Assembly: GCA_902559395.1 (NCBI GenBank)
Contig: CACEHR010000002.1
Coordinates: forward strand, 89,666 to 153,665
DNA from: an uncultured Pelagibacteraceae bacterium
GTDB lineage: Bacteria > Pseudomonadota > Alphaproteobacteria > Pelagibacterales > Pelagibacteraceae
Length of the DNA: 64,000 nt
Direction of reading: 5' to 3'
Positions 16,797 through 25,686 of this stretch are shown piece after piece (within the stretch, counting starts at the first letter, position 1; each line of letters begins with the position of its first letter). The notes beneath the pieces were generated by a model. That model saw only the letters and a program-made list of their open reading frames with translations. It searched no databases and was not told the origin of the DNA. Both the position numbers and the translations under genes were made by a program.

Positions 16797-18052
16797 TGAA
16801 AAATTTAATTAATAAGGCTCAAAAGACCTTACTGGGTAACAGAAGAAAAGGGTATACCTTACCTACAAATAATAAGCTTTACCCAGCTCAATGGAATTGG
16901 GACTCTGCGTTTATAGCACTAGGTTATTCTTATTTTAATTTAAACCATGCACTTAAAGAAATTACAACATTGCTAGATGGTCAGTGGAAAGATGGCATGG
17001 TTCCTCACATATTATTTCATGATACAAATACAAACTATTATCCAAATTATACTGCTTGGAATTGTGGTAATAAAATTCATTCATCTGGTATTACTCAGCC
17101 ACCTATTTTATCAACTATTTTGAAAATTATTTTAGATAAAAACAAAATATCTAATAAACAAACCAAAGAAGTAAAAAAAATTGTAAAAAAAATAATTAGA
17201 TTTCATGAATGGTTTATTAAATTTAGAGATCCAAATAAAACTGGGTTGGTTTCGATTCTTCATCCTTGGGAAAGTGGATATGATAATTCTCCTATTTGGG
17301 ATGAACCAATGGAAAAAGTAACTATTGAAAAAAATTTAAAATATAAAAGAGCAGATAATAAGCTTGTTAACCCAGATCACAGACCTCTTAATATAGATTA
17401 TGATAGATACGTATCTATTAAAAATAATCTAAGAAAAAAAAAATATAATCCTAAAAAAGTTTTTAAATCTTCTTTATTTAATGTTGTAGATGTTGGATTT
17501 AATTCATTATTTTTAAAGGCTAACAAAGATCTTATACAAATATTAAATAAATTTAATCTAAAGAGTTCCAAAATAAATAATTATGCCAAAGTCACAGAAA
17601 AAAATATACTAAAATTATATGATAAAAAAAAAGGAAGTTTTTTTTCAAAGGATATAAGAAATAAGAAAAAAATTTATATACCTTCTATTACAAATTATTT
17701 TATTCTGTTTGCAGATTTAAATAACGATTTAATTAATAAGAAATTAATTAAAAATCTTAAAAGTCATAATAAAAATGATAAATATTTTTTTTCTTCAATT
17801 AAACCCAATCATAAAAGTTTTGAGGAAAAAAGGTATTGGAGAGGTCCAATTTGGGTGAACTGTAATTGGTTTATTTACAAAGGATTAATGAATAAAGATA
17901 ATTCTTTTTCAAAAAAAATTAAAAGAAAAACGATACAAATGATTGAGGCAAATGGTTTTCATGAATATTATACCCGAAAAAGTGCTAAACCTATGGGGGC
18001 CAAGAATTTTTCTTGGTCTGCAGCTTTATATTTAGATTTAAAATTAAGTTAA
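16796..18052 (+). CDS. GH63-like glycoside hydrolase (mannosyl/glucosylglycerate hydrolase type)
   Basis: A 418-residue cytoplasmic enzyme of the (alpha/alpha)6-barrel type. Motifs are QWNWDSAFIALGY near residue 30, GQWKDGMVPHILFHD, SGITQPP, LHPWESGYDNSPIWDEP with candidate acidic catalytic residues, then YWRGPIWVNCNWF and a closing NFSWSAALYLDL. This set matches GH63 bacterial enzymes that hydrolyse mannosylglycerate or glucosylglycerate and trehalase-like relatives. Its one-base overlap with the permease places it in the uptake operon, so it probably splits the imported compound. No signal peptide is seen. Exact substrate is unproven. Confidence 0.75.
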   Translation: MKNLINKAQKTLLGNRRKGYTLPTNNKLYPAQWNWDSAFIALGYSYFNLNHALKEITTLLDGQWKDGMVPHILFHDTNTNYYPNYTAWNCGNKIHSSGITQPPILSTILKIILDKNKISNKQTKEVKKIVKKIIRFHEWFIKFRDPNKTGLVSILHPWESGYDNSPIWDEPMEKVTIEKNLKYKRADNKLVNPDHRPLNIDYDRYVSIKNNLRKKKYNPKKVFKSSLFNVVDVGFNSLFLKANKDLIQILNKFNLKSSKINNYAKVTEKNILKLYDKKKGSFFSKDIRNKKKIYIPSITNYFILFADLNNDLINKKLIKNLKSHNKNDKYFFSSIKPNHKSFEEKRYWRGPIWVNCNWFIYKGLMNKDNSFSKKIKRKTIQMIEANGFHEYYTRKSAKPMGAKNFSWSAALYLDLKLS

Positions 18053-18244
18053 TTAAAGTTTACAACTCATATCTTGCCCACAACATAGCGGAGATTTTAT
18101 TTTTCCATGATCGTCTGGACATTTAGATATTTGTACTTCACTTCCATCATCTAATTTAAGCATGTCGTCCACTAATGGTTTATCGCATTTTCCACATGTT
18201 GCGTTAACTGACATTCCACATTTTGAGCACTCGTAAGTTGACAT
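18053..18244 (-). CDS. Small zinc-ribbon protein
   Basis: A 63-residue cysteine-rich protein. Cysteines are arranged as CSKCGMSVNATCGKC in the first 20 residues, and further ones in SKCPDDHGK and LCCGQDMSC near the end, which suggests one or two zinc or rubredoxin-like knuckles. No enzyme domain is present. It lies 13 bp downstream of the HpsN-like dehydrogenase, suggesting co-transcription, and abuts the convergent glycosidase gene with no gap. Its role is unknown. Confidence 0.7.
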   Translation of the reverse strand: MSTYECSKCGMSVNATCGKCDKPLVDDMLKLDDGSEVQISKCPDDHGKIKSPLCCGQDMSCKL

Positions 18245-18257
18245 ATGATTCTCCTTT

Positions 18258-19544
18258 TTATTGAGTATAACCGTATTTTTTCAATCTTACATCCCCAGTT
18301 CTCGCATGAGCTTCCATACCTTCATATCTCGAAAGTCTTGCAGCTGCAGCTCCAACTAATTCTGTTGATTCTTTTGTCATTCTTTGGAAACTTAGTGTTT
18401 TGATAAATTTTCCTACAAATAAACCACCTGTATATCTTCCAGCTCCTTTTGTAGGTAAAATATGATTTGTTCCTGAACATTTATCTCCATAAGCAACAGT
18501 TGTTTCTTCACCAACAAATAAAGAACCATAATTTTTTAATCTGTTGTGGAACCAATCTAAATTCTTTGTTTGTACCTCTAAGTGTTCAGGGGCATACTCA
18601 TCACTAATAGTAGCCATCTCTTCATCAGTATCACAAAGAACTACTTCTCCGTAATCTCTCCAAGCTGCCTCAGCATTTGTTCTTGGTAATTCTGGTAATT
18701 CAGCAATTAATTCTGGAACTCTTTTCATTACCTTTTCTGCTAGTTCTTTACTTGTTGTATATAACCAAGCAGGTGAATTATAGCCATGCTCAGCTTGACC
18801 AACTAAATCTACTGCTACAATTTCTGGATCAGCAGTTTCATCAGCGATTATTGCAATTTCAGTTGGACCTGCAAATAAATCTATTCCAACTTTACCAAAT
18901 AAAATTCTTTTTGCTTCAGCAACAAATTGATTACCTGGACCTACCAAAATATCAGCAGGTGCGTTTCCAAACAAACCATTAGTCATTGCTGCAATCGCTT
19001 GCACTCCACCTAAGTTCATTATTACATCAGCACCACAAAGATCAGCTGTATAAACAATAGTAGGATGTACCCCAACACCTGGTTTTGGTGAGCTACATAC
19101 AAGAATATTTTTAACACCAGCAACTTTTGCAGTTGTTACACTCATCACAGCCGAAGCAATATGTGCGTATCTCCCGGCAGGAACATAACATCCAGCAGTA
19201 TTTACAGGAATTAATTTTTGACCAGCATACAAACCTTCAGAAAGCTCAACTTCAAAATCTTGTCCATAATTTTTTAATTGTGCTTCTGCAAATTTTCTAA
19301 CTCTTTCATGAGAAAACTGAACATCATCTTTAGTTTTTTGATCTAAACTTTTTTTAATCTCTTCAATTTTTTCTTTGGAAACGATTACATCACCCTCAAA
19401 TTTATCAAATTTTTTTGAAAGCTCTTTACAGCCTTCTTCTTTAGTTTTTTCTATATCTTTTAAAATATTTTCAACTATTTCTCTTGTTTTTGTATCATCT
19501 GTTGAAGATGTTTTTGGTGATTTTTTTAAATATTGAATAGCCAT
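18258..19544 (-). CDS. hpsN: HisD-family dehydrogenase, probably sulfopropanediol 3-dehydrogenase-like (HpsN)
   Basis: A 428-residue NAD-dependent, zinc-type HisD-family enzyme. General family motifs are VGPGNQFVAEAKR, GIDLFAGPTE, DLVGQAEHG and YAPEHLEV. Several features fit the HpsN branch, which oxidises (R)-2,3-dihydroxypropane-1-sulfonate to sulfolactate, rather than histidinol dehydrogenase: NTAGCYVPAGRYAHIASA, AWRDYGEVVLCDT, GSLFVGEETTVAYGDK and the C-terminal EGMEAHARTGDVRL. No other his genes are near. Neighbours are a phosphotransacetylase-like gene and, further on, an LDH2-family and a taurine-type cluster. The HpsN reading is from memory of the family, not from a search. Confidence 0.75.
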   Translation of the reverse strand: MAIQYLKKSPKTSSTDDTKTREIVENILKDIEKTKEEGCKELSKKFDKFEGDVIVSKEKIEEIKKSLDQKTKDDVQFSHERVRKFAEAQLKNYGQDFEVELSEGLYAGQKLIPVNTAGCYVPAGRYAHIASAVMSVTTAKVAGVKNILVCSSPKPGVGVHPTIVYTADLCGADVIMNLGGVQAIAAMTNGLFGNAPADILVGPGNQFVAEAKRILFGKVGIDLFAGPTEIAIIADETADPEIVAVDLVGQAEHGYNSPAWLYTTSKELAEKVMKRVPELIAELPELPRTNAEAAWRDYGEVVLCDTDEEMATISDEYAPEHLEVQTKNLDWFHNRLKNYGSLFVGEETTVAYGDKCSGTNHILPTKGAGRYTGGLFVGKFIKTLSFQRMTKESTELVGAAAARLSRYEGMEAHARTGDVRLKKYGYTQ

Positions 19545-19619
19545 TATCGTTTCCTTTTTTTTGAGCCTCTTTAATAAAGTATAAAAGCTATGAATTCAAT
19601 AACTTTACTTAATTTAGAA

Positions 19620-20531
19620 CTAATCTAATGCAACAACTGCAGCAGCAATAGAAGCTAAACGCGCTTGAGCTTCATCAGATCTACTTGTTATAACGACTGG
19701 TACTTTTCCACCGACCACAACTCCTGCGGCACATGCTCCACTAAAATATATCAGCATTTTTACCAAAGCATTTCCAGTTTCTACACTTGGCACTAACAAT
19801 ACATCTGCTTCACCAGCAACCAAATTTTTAATTCCTTTTATTGCTGCTGATTTTTTTGAAATGCTGTTATCAAATGCTAAAGGGCCAAATACGTCAGCAT
19901 TTAAATTTTCTTCTTTAGCTAACTTTGTAATTTCCGCAGCTTCAATGGAACTTGGTACACTTTCTAAAACTTCTTCTGTAGCGGACAATACAGATACTTT
20001 TGGTCTTTCTATTCCTATTCTATTTGAAAAATTAACTACATTCTTAAGAATATGCATTTTTGTTTTAACATTTGGCAAAACATTTAATGCTCCATCAGTA
20101 ATAATTAATGGCTTATCATCTTTACTGATAGTCATATGCCAGATATGACTTAATCTTGTTTTTCCCAACAAATTATATTCACGTTTAAGCACTTCTTTCA
20201 TAAGTACATCAGTATGAATATGGCCTTTCACTATTATTTGTACCTTACCTTCACTTGCTAATTTAGCTGCAATTTTAGCAGTATCATTTTCCACAGGCTC
20301 ATGAATAAGCTCGTATTTTGAAATATCCCATTTAATATCTTCAGCGCATTTTTGAATTTCTACTTCATGACCTATGAATATAGGCTCAATTAAATTTTCG
20401 TTAACCGCATCTTGCACTGACAACATAGGCAAGGGTTTGCCAGCATTAACAACTGCAACTTTAACGCCTTTTTTTTTGTGAGCTAAATCTAATAAATTAT
20501 TTGGACAGATAATTTCTTTGTTTGAGAGCAT
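19620..20531 (-). CDS. Phosphate acetyl/butyryltransferase family protein
   Basis: About 303 residues, matching the catalytic domain of phosphate acetyltransferase or butyryltransferase. Motifs are VNAGKPLPMLS, VQIIVKGHIHTDVLMKEVL, LIITDGALNVLPN, GPLAFDNSIS and DVLLVPSVETGNALVKML, closing in VPVVITSRSDEAQARL. It interconverts an acyl-CoA and acyl-phosphate. The ATG at 20529-20531 is preferred to a TTG three codons upstream. It lies upstream of the HpsN-like gene on the same strand (75 bp gap). In taurine pathways such an enzyme uses the acetyl phosphate from sulfoacetaldehyde acetyltransferase, which is not in this window. Confidence 0.85.
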   Translation of the reverse strand: MLSNKEIICPNNLLDLAHKKKGVKVAVVNAGKPLPMLSVQDAVNENLIEPIFIGHEVEIQKCAEDIKWDISKYELIHEPVENDTAKIAAKLASEGKVQIIVKGHIHTDVLMKEVLKREYNLLGKTRLSHIWHMTISKDDKPLIITDGALNVLPNVKTKMHILKNVVNFSNRIGIERPKVSVLSATEEVLESVPSSIEAAEITKLAKEENLNADVFGPLAFDNSISKKSAAIKGIKNLVAGEADVLLVPSVETGNALVKMLIYFSGACAAGVVVGGKVPVVITSRSDEAQARLASIAAAVVALD

Positions 20532-20627
20532 TTTGTACAATTAAGTGAAAAAACTGAACATGTACATATAAAAAATTTCTTTATATCAAATTAACAACTT
20601 TATATAATCAGTTCAGAGGGGGAGAAT

Positions 20628-21479
20628 TTGGAGATTGTAACTAAAATAGCGCCAATTATTTTGGCCTTGATAATGTTAGGCTTAGGCCTAGGATTAAAAC
20701 TAGAAGATTTTGGAAGAGTATTCAAATCACCAAAAGACTTTATTGTTGGTTTTATTTCTCAATTAATAATTCTTCCAATTGTAGCATACATATTAATTTT
20801 AATTTTAAAAACACCACCTGAAATAGCAATAGGGGTTATGATCATAGCTGCAGCACCGGGAGGTGTAACATCTAATGTAATGACAAAATTTGCTGATGGT
20901 GATGTTGCATTATCAATATCTTTAACTGCTGTAATTAGTTTATTAAGTATAATTACAGTACCTCTGATAATCTTTACTTCTGCAGACATGTTAGGGATAA
21001 CAGAAGTTTCTCAAAACATTTCAATGACAGGAATAGCTTTAAAAATGTTTTTAGTTGTAACAGTACCTGTGATTTTAGGAATGATTATCAGAAAATTTGC
21101 TGAAAATTTCATATCTTCTAAAGTTGAAATATTTAATAAACTCAACATAGTTTTGTTCGCTGTTTTTTTTGTAGCTGCGTTTTATGAAGAAAGAGAAAAT
21201 ATTCTAAGCTTTATAAAGCAAGCAGGTTTAATTGCTTTAATTTTAAATGTATCAATGATGGTTATTGCTTACTACATCGCTAAAGCATTTGCCTCAGGAA
21301 TTAAACAAATGAGATGTATTGCTTTAGAATGTGGATTGCAAAATGGTACGTTAGCGTTATTTGTCTCTACGCAAATATTTGGCACTGATATATTATATGC
21401 ATTACCAACAGGTGCTTATGCACTAATCATGTATATAACAGGATTTATTTTTATTTATTTTTTAAGAAAGTCTAATTAA
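20628..21479 (+). CDS. BASS-family (bile acid:sodium symporter) transporter
   Basis: A 283-residue membrane protein with about ten hydrophobic segments. The motif GVMIIAAAPGGVTSNVMTKFADGDVALS near residue 75 and CIALECGLQNGTLALF near residue 230 are the two sodium-binding core regions of the BASS/SBF family. Members move bile acids, 2-oxo acids, pantothenate or sulfonated compounds with sodium. The start is a TTG at 20628 with a strong AGAGGGGGAG upstream. It is divergent from the acyltransferase and HpsN-like genes. Confidence 0.88.
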   Translation: MEIVTKIAPIILALIMLGLGLGLKLEDFGRVFKSPKDFIVGFISQLIILPIVAYILILILKTPPEIAIGVMIIAAAPGGVTSNVMTKFADGDVALSISLTAVISLLSIITVPLIIFTSADMLGITEVSQNISMTGIALKMFLVVTVPVILGMIIRKFAENFISSKVEIFNKLNIVLFAVFFVAAFYEERENILSFIKQAGLIALILNVSMMVIAYYIAKAFASGIKQMRCIALECGLQNGTLALFVSTQIFGTDILYALPTGAYALIMYITGFIFIYFLRKSN

Positions 21480-22438
21480 TTATTGATTATTCTTATTTGA
21501 TTAAAAACTTTATAAATAAAATGGCTTAAGCTAAGCATATTTTTATTCACCATTCCCTTTGTTGTTACAAAAGCACTATCTTTAGCATTGTATGTAATTA
21601 ATTTTTTATCATTTATATGAAGAAATTTTTTATCAACTAAATATTTTATTTTTCTAACAACTGTGGGTCTAGGAATACCAGTTATTTCAGAAATTGACAT
21701 GGCATTAACTCCTCTTTTATCTGATCCCTGAATCTCTTTTCTATATGAATCTAAATGTTGTTTTTTTGGAGTAAATTTTGGATTTTTAATTGTATTTATT
21801 AGCACAACCATACCGATTGCAAAAACTTCTAAATCCTTCAATTCTTCTCTCCATCTTTTAATAAAAATAAACCAAAATTTATTAAACTGATACAAGCAGT
21901 AAGAAAAATTTTCTTTTATTGCAAATATTATTTCTTTTACAGAGTAAACTTCATTTACTAATTTTTCTTTTTTTAAAATTTTATTAAATTCATGCAACAT
22001 ATTTGCAACCTCAGTAAGAGTATCTACCGCTTTAGCTGAGTAAAGTGTATCTCGAACAACAAATATTTTCTTACCGATTCTTTTAATTACTCTTTGTTCT
22101 TCTAATTCTAAAACTTTTCTTCTAATACTTTCTTTTGGAACTCCTAGATCTTTTGAAATGTCTGAAATATTAATTTTATTAATTTCGATTGATTTATCTT
22201 TATAAAATGCGTCATAGTTAATTTTTACTCCATTTTGTCTGAAATATATAAGGTCTTGATGTATCAAATATATAATGAGGACAAACTTATCTATGTCTTT
22301 GTAATGATCATAGGCTCTTACAAACCAGTTGCTTGTTAAAGTAAAATAAGCGGGTGCCAGTGCGGCAAAATTATCTTGAATTACTTTATTGATTACCTTC
22401 TCGTCAATATGTTCAGAAATACTTGGTATAGTGTTCAT
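21476..22438 (-). CDS. Regulator with two winged-helix-like segments
   Basis: A 320-residue protein with two separate helix-turn-helix blocks. The first, near residues 92-125, reads ISDISKDLGVPKESIRRKVLELEEQRVIKR, in two parts; the second, near residues 247-280, reads SISEITGIPRPTVVRKIKYLVDKKFL. Both are followed by a wing-like strand (KKIFVV and DKKLITY). The region between is helical and may bind a ligand or form the dimer. I do not recognise the family. The gene is convergent with the BASS gene (4 bp overlap), and near-identical repeats lie just upstream of its ATG, which suggests autoregulation. Confidence 0.7.
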   Translation of the reverse strand: MNTIPSISEHIDEKVINKVIQDNFAALAPAYFTLTSNWFVRAYDHYKDIDKFVLIIYLIHQDLIYFRQNGVKINYDAFYKDKSIEINKINISDISKDLGVPKESIRRKVLELEEQRVIKRIGKKIFVVRDTLYSAKAVDTLTEVANMLHEFNKILKKEKLVNEVYSVKEIIFAIKENFSYCLYQFNKFWFIFIKRWREELKDLEVFAIGMVVLINTIKNPKFTPKKQHLDSYRKEIQGSDKRGVNAMSISEITGIPRPTVVRKIKYLVDKKFLHINDKKLITYNAKDSAFVTTKGMVNKNMLSLSHFIYKVFNQIRIINN

Positions 22439-22497
22439 ATTTTAAAAAAAACCCAATATGAACAAGTTTATATTTAGAGTCAACCCATTATGGACAA
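22433..22497. promoter_or_regulatory. Candidate operator: direct and inverted repeats upstream of the two-HTH regulator
   Basis: Two 16-base direct repeats, 22450-22465 and 22482-22497 (AACCCAATATGAACAA and AACCCATTATGGACAA), differ at 2 positions and are exactly 32 bp apart, about three helical turns. In addition GTTCATATT at 22433-22441, which covers the regulator start codon, is the perfect inverse of AATATGAAC at 22455-22463. The arrangement could be an operator, or an mRNA hairpin over the start codon. Confidence 0.5.
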
Positions 22498-22553
22498 CCC
22501 TAGTATGTAATAAATGATCTTATAATGATTAAAATTATACTTATAAAATAAAT

Positions 22554-22751
22554 ATGAGTACAGAAAGCTTACATAGAACATCCGAGATTGTAGAGACCCC
22601 CTCTCAATATGTTGAAGCTCCTAAAAGGGTTAACGTGGATGTTCTAAAGCAAAGACTTCTAGAAGAAAAGAAGAAGGAAAAAGTTAAACGAACAATAATT
22701 TTATCATCTGTTATCGTTTCTTTGGGTGCTCTAACGATGTTAACTTATTAA
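22554..22751 (+). CDS. Small tail-anchored membrane protein (paralogue of 32685-32894)
   Basis: A 65-residue protein with a polar N-terminus, a charged amphipathic stretch (VDVLKQRLLEEKKKEK, about residues 28-43) and a single C-terminal hydrophobic helix (about 47-62). There is no signal peptide, so it should be a tail-anchored inner-membrane protein. The block with NVDVL, a following QR and KRTIILS aligns with NVNIL, NR and KKRIVLS in the small protein at 32685. Its last 12 bp overlap the convergent LDH2-family gene. Function unknown. Confidence 0.6.
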   Translation: MSTESLHRTSEIVETPSQYVEAPKRVNVDVLKQRLLEEKKKEKVKRTIILSSVIVSLGALTMLTY

Positions 22752-23744
22752 CGTTTCCAAATCTTTTTTAATCATATCCGATATAGAAATTTCTTTTTTT
22801 AAGTTATTTTTATACCGGTTATATTTATTTTGTCCTGGATACATTATTTCTTTAACTCCTTTAATCTTAGGAAGTTTTTTTATTGATTTAATATTATCTT
22901 TAATTCGTTGATTATAATTTTTTTGAAATAAATTTGCTTTAAAAGTTATAAATAAATGACCAATATTTTGTGGGCCTGAAAAATCATCAAATGGATCCTT
23001 AACTCTTCCTGCGTGATTTCCTCCAGTCAAAACTCCGCTTAAAATATCTACCATCCAAGCAAGTCCCGATCCTCTAAAGCCTGCAATTGGTAATTGAACT
23101 CCGGCTAATGCTTTTTTTGCATCTGTGGTTGGTTTGCCAAATTTATCTAAAGCAACTCCCATAGGAATTGATTGATTATTTCTTGCAGCAACTCTAATTT
23201 TACCTCTGTTAATTACTGAAATTGATGTATCTAAAATAAAAGGAATTTTAGAACCAGTAGGGGATCCAAAACAAATTGGATTTGTACCAAATAAAGATTT
23301 TAAAGCACCATGTGGAGCAATGGCAGGAGGAGCATTTGTATAGATCATTGTAATTAAATTTTTCTTTACTGCTTGTTCAGCGTAATAACCAGATAAACCA
23401 TAGTGACCACTATTTTTAACTGCTACCATTCCTATTCCAGTTTTTTGGGCATGTTTAATTGCAGTTTTAATTCCTAGATCAGCAGCAACAAATCCTATGC
23501 TATTATTTGCATCAATATGAGAAATAGAAGAAGAAATTTTTTTAACTTTAATTTTTGGCTTTGGATTAATTACTTTTTTAGAAATTCGATCACAGTACAT
23601 CTTTAGTCTTGATAAACCATGTCCATAAGCACCAACCAATTCTGCATTGATCAATGCATTAGTAGAAATTAAAGCATGATCTTTACTTAGACCAAATTTT
23701 TGGAATATTTTAATGACTTGTTTTTTTAAAATTGGGGTCTTCAT
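22740..23744 (-). CDS. LDH2-family malate/lactate-type dehydrogenase (sulfolactate dehydrogenase-like)
   Basis: A 334-residue NAD(P)-dependent 2-hydroxyacid dehydrogenase of the LDH2/MDH2 fold (YlbC, ComC, DpkA), unrelated to classic LDH. Motifs are AYGHGLSRL with the conserved His near residue 50, NSGHYGLSGYYAE, LFGTNPICFG, LDTSIS, and KALAGVQLPIAGFRGSGLAWMVDIL. The RGKI and PTTD segments are like those of (R)-sulfolactate dehydrogenase ComC, but delta-1-piperideine-2-carboxylate reductase and ureidoglycolate dehydrogenase belong to the same family. It lies 16 bp downstream of the taurine-type transporter operon, so a role in using the imported compound is plausible. Confidence 0.8.
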   Translation of the reverse strand: MKTPILKKQVIKIFQKFGLSKDHALISTNALINAELVGAYGHGLSRLKMYCDRISKKVINPKPKIKVKKISSSISHIDANNSIGFVAADLGIKTAIKHAQKTGIGMVAVKNSGHYGLSGYYAEQAVKKNLITMIYTNAPPAIAPHGALKSLFGTNPICFGSPTGSKIPFILDTSISVINRGKIRVAARNNQSIPMGVALDKFGKPTTDAKKALAGVQLPIAGFRGSGLAWMVDILSGVLTGGNHAGRVKDPFDDFSGPQNIGHLFITFKANLFQKNYNQRIKDNIKSIKKLPKIKGVKEIMYPGQNKYNRYKNNLKKEISISDMIKKDLETLIS

Positions 23745-23760
23745 TTCATCCCCTTAACAT

Positions 23761-25686
23761 TTATCCTTTTCCACGCCAAGGAATAGTTTTATCTATTATT
23801 TTTCTCAATGTGATATCAAATAAAAGACCAAGTAGACCCATAATAAATATCGTTATCCAAATTACCTCATATTGAAAGTACTTTTTAGCAACGTTTTCAA
23901 CAAAACCGATACCTGTTGTACCCGCTAAAAATTCTGCAGCAACAAGTGTTCCCCAACACATACCAACAGCGACTCTAATTCCTGTAAGAATTTCAGGAAG
24001 TGAATTTGGGAAAATTACATGTCTTAAAATTTGTTTTTTAGTAGCACCTAATGAGTGTGCTGCATGGATTTTTGAGAGTTGTGTTCCTGATGCACCAGCT
24101 CTTGCTGAAATAATCATAATCGACAAAGAGACCATAAATAATAAAAATACTTTTCCTGAGTTATCAATTCCAAGTACTGAAATAATTAAAGGTGCCCATG
24201 CAAGAGGAGGGACAGGTCTGTAAAGTTCAATTAATGGATCGAAAAAACCTTTTGCAAATCTGTTTAGGCCCATAAATAATCCTAAAGGTACTCCAATTAT
24301 AATACCAAAGATTAATCCTAAAAATACTCTCATAAAAGAGTCCCAGATATGTCCGTATGGAACAGGTACTTTAAATAATTTAAAGTCACCTGTTACGAAT
24401 TTTAATACATTGCTTTTAAAGTTTTCTTTTACAATTCCATCTTTAGTATGGACTGGATATTCACCAGGCAATATATCTGCTATCCAATCTGGTAAAATAA
24501 ACCCTATCATTTTACTCACATCAACCATCTCAATCCATAAAAGAGGAATATTTTTGTAGCCAACACTTGGTTTTGACATCAAAATGAATTTATTAAATGT
24601 ATCAGATGGTTTTGGTAGCCATCTTCCTGATCCTTGTTCAGAACATGTTGGTCCACTTGCTACAATTGTTCCAGCTGGGAATAAAAGGATATCAATTAAT
24701 CTTAATCCGCCTTGCTCTTTATTTTGCAATTCATCAAACTCAATTATTGCTGCTTGCATTTCATTTAATGCATTAGGGGGATAGATACTTGCAAACTCTA
24801 TTCTTCTAGCAATTTTAACAATGTTCTTTGCATAATCGGATGCAATCTCCTGATTATCATCTAAACCTTTTCTGTAAGCTTTAATGTCATCTTTAAGTTG
24901 TTTAATTGCATTTTTAAACTGTGGATTATGATTTTTTAATTTGAAAAATTTGTCGTCAATTTTTTTTAGTTCTGCTGCAGCAGCATTAAATTTTAAGCCT
25001 TTGTTAGTTTGTGGTGCAGTTGGTATTTCAATGGTATTTTCTATAGAACCACTTCCAGAATCTATTGTTGTTATTCCCCAATCACCTTGTTCATTAATAA
25101 GTTTTTGTCTTTCAGTTTTCTGAGCATCTGTTTCAAAAGGATAATCTTTCTTTTGGAAATTTGAACTTAGAAGTTTTATTTCTTCAGTCATTTCCTTAAG
25201 TTTAATTTTGGTGTCCATTTCCATTAACTCTTCACTTGTTAAAAATGGAATTAATTTAGAAGTTCTATCAATGTAGCTAACAAGGATTGTTTTTTGTTGA
25301 TCATTTAGATCTGGAGATGCTTTTATTTCATTTGCAATTTTTACAAGATTTTTATTTTCAATTTTAATAATAGATGTGCTTTTGAATTCTCTTTCCTCAA
25401 TAGGGAATTGGTACTTTAAACCTAATAATGACTCATTAATTTTAGCAACTTGACATAATTCATTTGCTGATTTTGGATAAAAGCCTTTTGCGATATCCCA
25501 TGAATAATAAAGCCACAACATGAGAATTGCACTTGTGCCAACTATTACCCAATGTGTTCCGCCTTTTGCTCTTTCTGGATTACCAAATACAGCATCAACT
25601 TTTTCAGTTCTAATTAATCTTCTCCCGTAAAGAATACAGCCAATAACAGATACGATAATTAATATTGTTACAAATTGGGTTAACAT
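23761..25686 (-). CDS. tauC: NitT/TauT-type ABC permease with a very long periplasmic domain
   Basis: A 641-residue permease, more than twice the size of TauC or SsuC (about 270). Two N-terminal helices (about 3-20 and 46-65) are followed by a mostly hydrophilic region to about residue 420 that contains coiled-coil segments (AAELKKIDDKFFKLKN, and NEMQAAIIEFDELQNKE) and two cysteines. The membrane core begins near residue 445, with the EAA loop IHAAHSLGATKKQILRHVIFP near residue 545. It overlaps the ATPase gene by one base (TAATG). Confidence 0.88.
   Translation of the reverse strand: MLTQFVTILIIVSVIGCILYGRRLIRTEKVDAVFGNPERAKGGTHWVIVGTSAILMLWLYYSWDIAKGFYPKSANELCQVAKINESLLGLKYQFPIEEREFKSTSIIKIENKNLVKIANEIKASPDLNDQQKTILVSYIDRTSKLIPFLTSEELMEMDTKIKLKEMTEEIKLLSSNFQKKDYPFETDAQKTERQKLINEQGDWGITTIDSGSGSIENTIEIPTAPQTNKGLKFNAAAAELKKIDDKFFKLKNHNPQFKNAIKQLKDDIKAYRKGLDDNQEIASDYAKNIVKIARRIEFASIYPPNALNEMQAAIIEFDELQNKEQGGLRLIDILLFPAGTIVASGPTCSEQGSGRWLPKPSDTFNKFILMSKPSVGYKNIPLLWIEMVDVSKMIGFILPDWIADILPGEYPVHTKDGIVKENFKSNVLKFVTGDFKLFKVPVPYGHIWDSFMRVFLGLIFGIIIGVPLGLFMGLNRFAKGFFDPLIELYRPVPPLAWAPLIISVLGIDNSGKVFLLFMVSLSIMIISARAGASGTQLSKIHAAHSLGATKKQILRHVIFPNSLPEILTGIRVAVGMCWGTLVAAEFLAGTTGIGFVENVAKKYFQYEVIWITIFIMGLLGLLFDITLRKIIDKTIPWRGKG

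Noticed and set aside
18258..19544. Plain histidinol dehydrogenase of histidine synthesis.
   Set aside because: No other his genes nearby, and several motifs fit the HpsN branch better; kept as HisD-family with HpsN as the leading reading.
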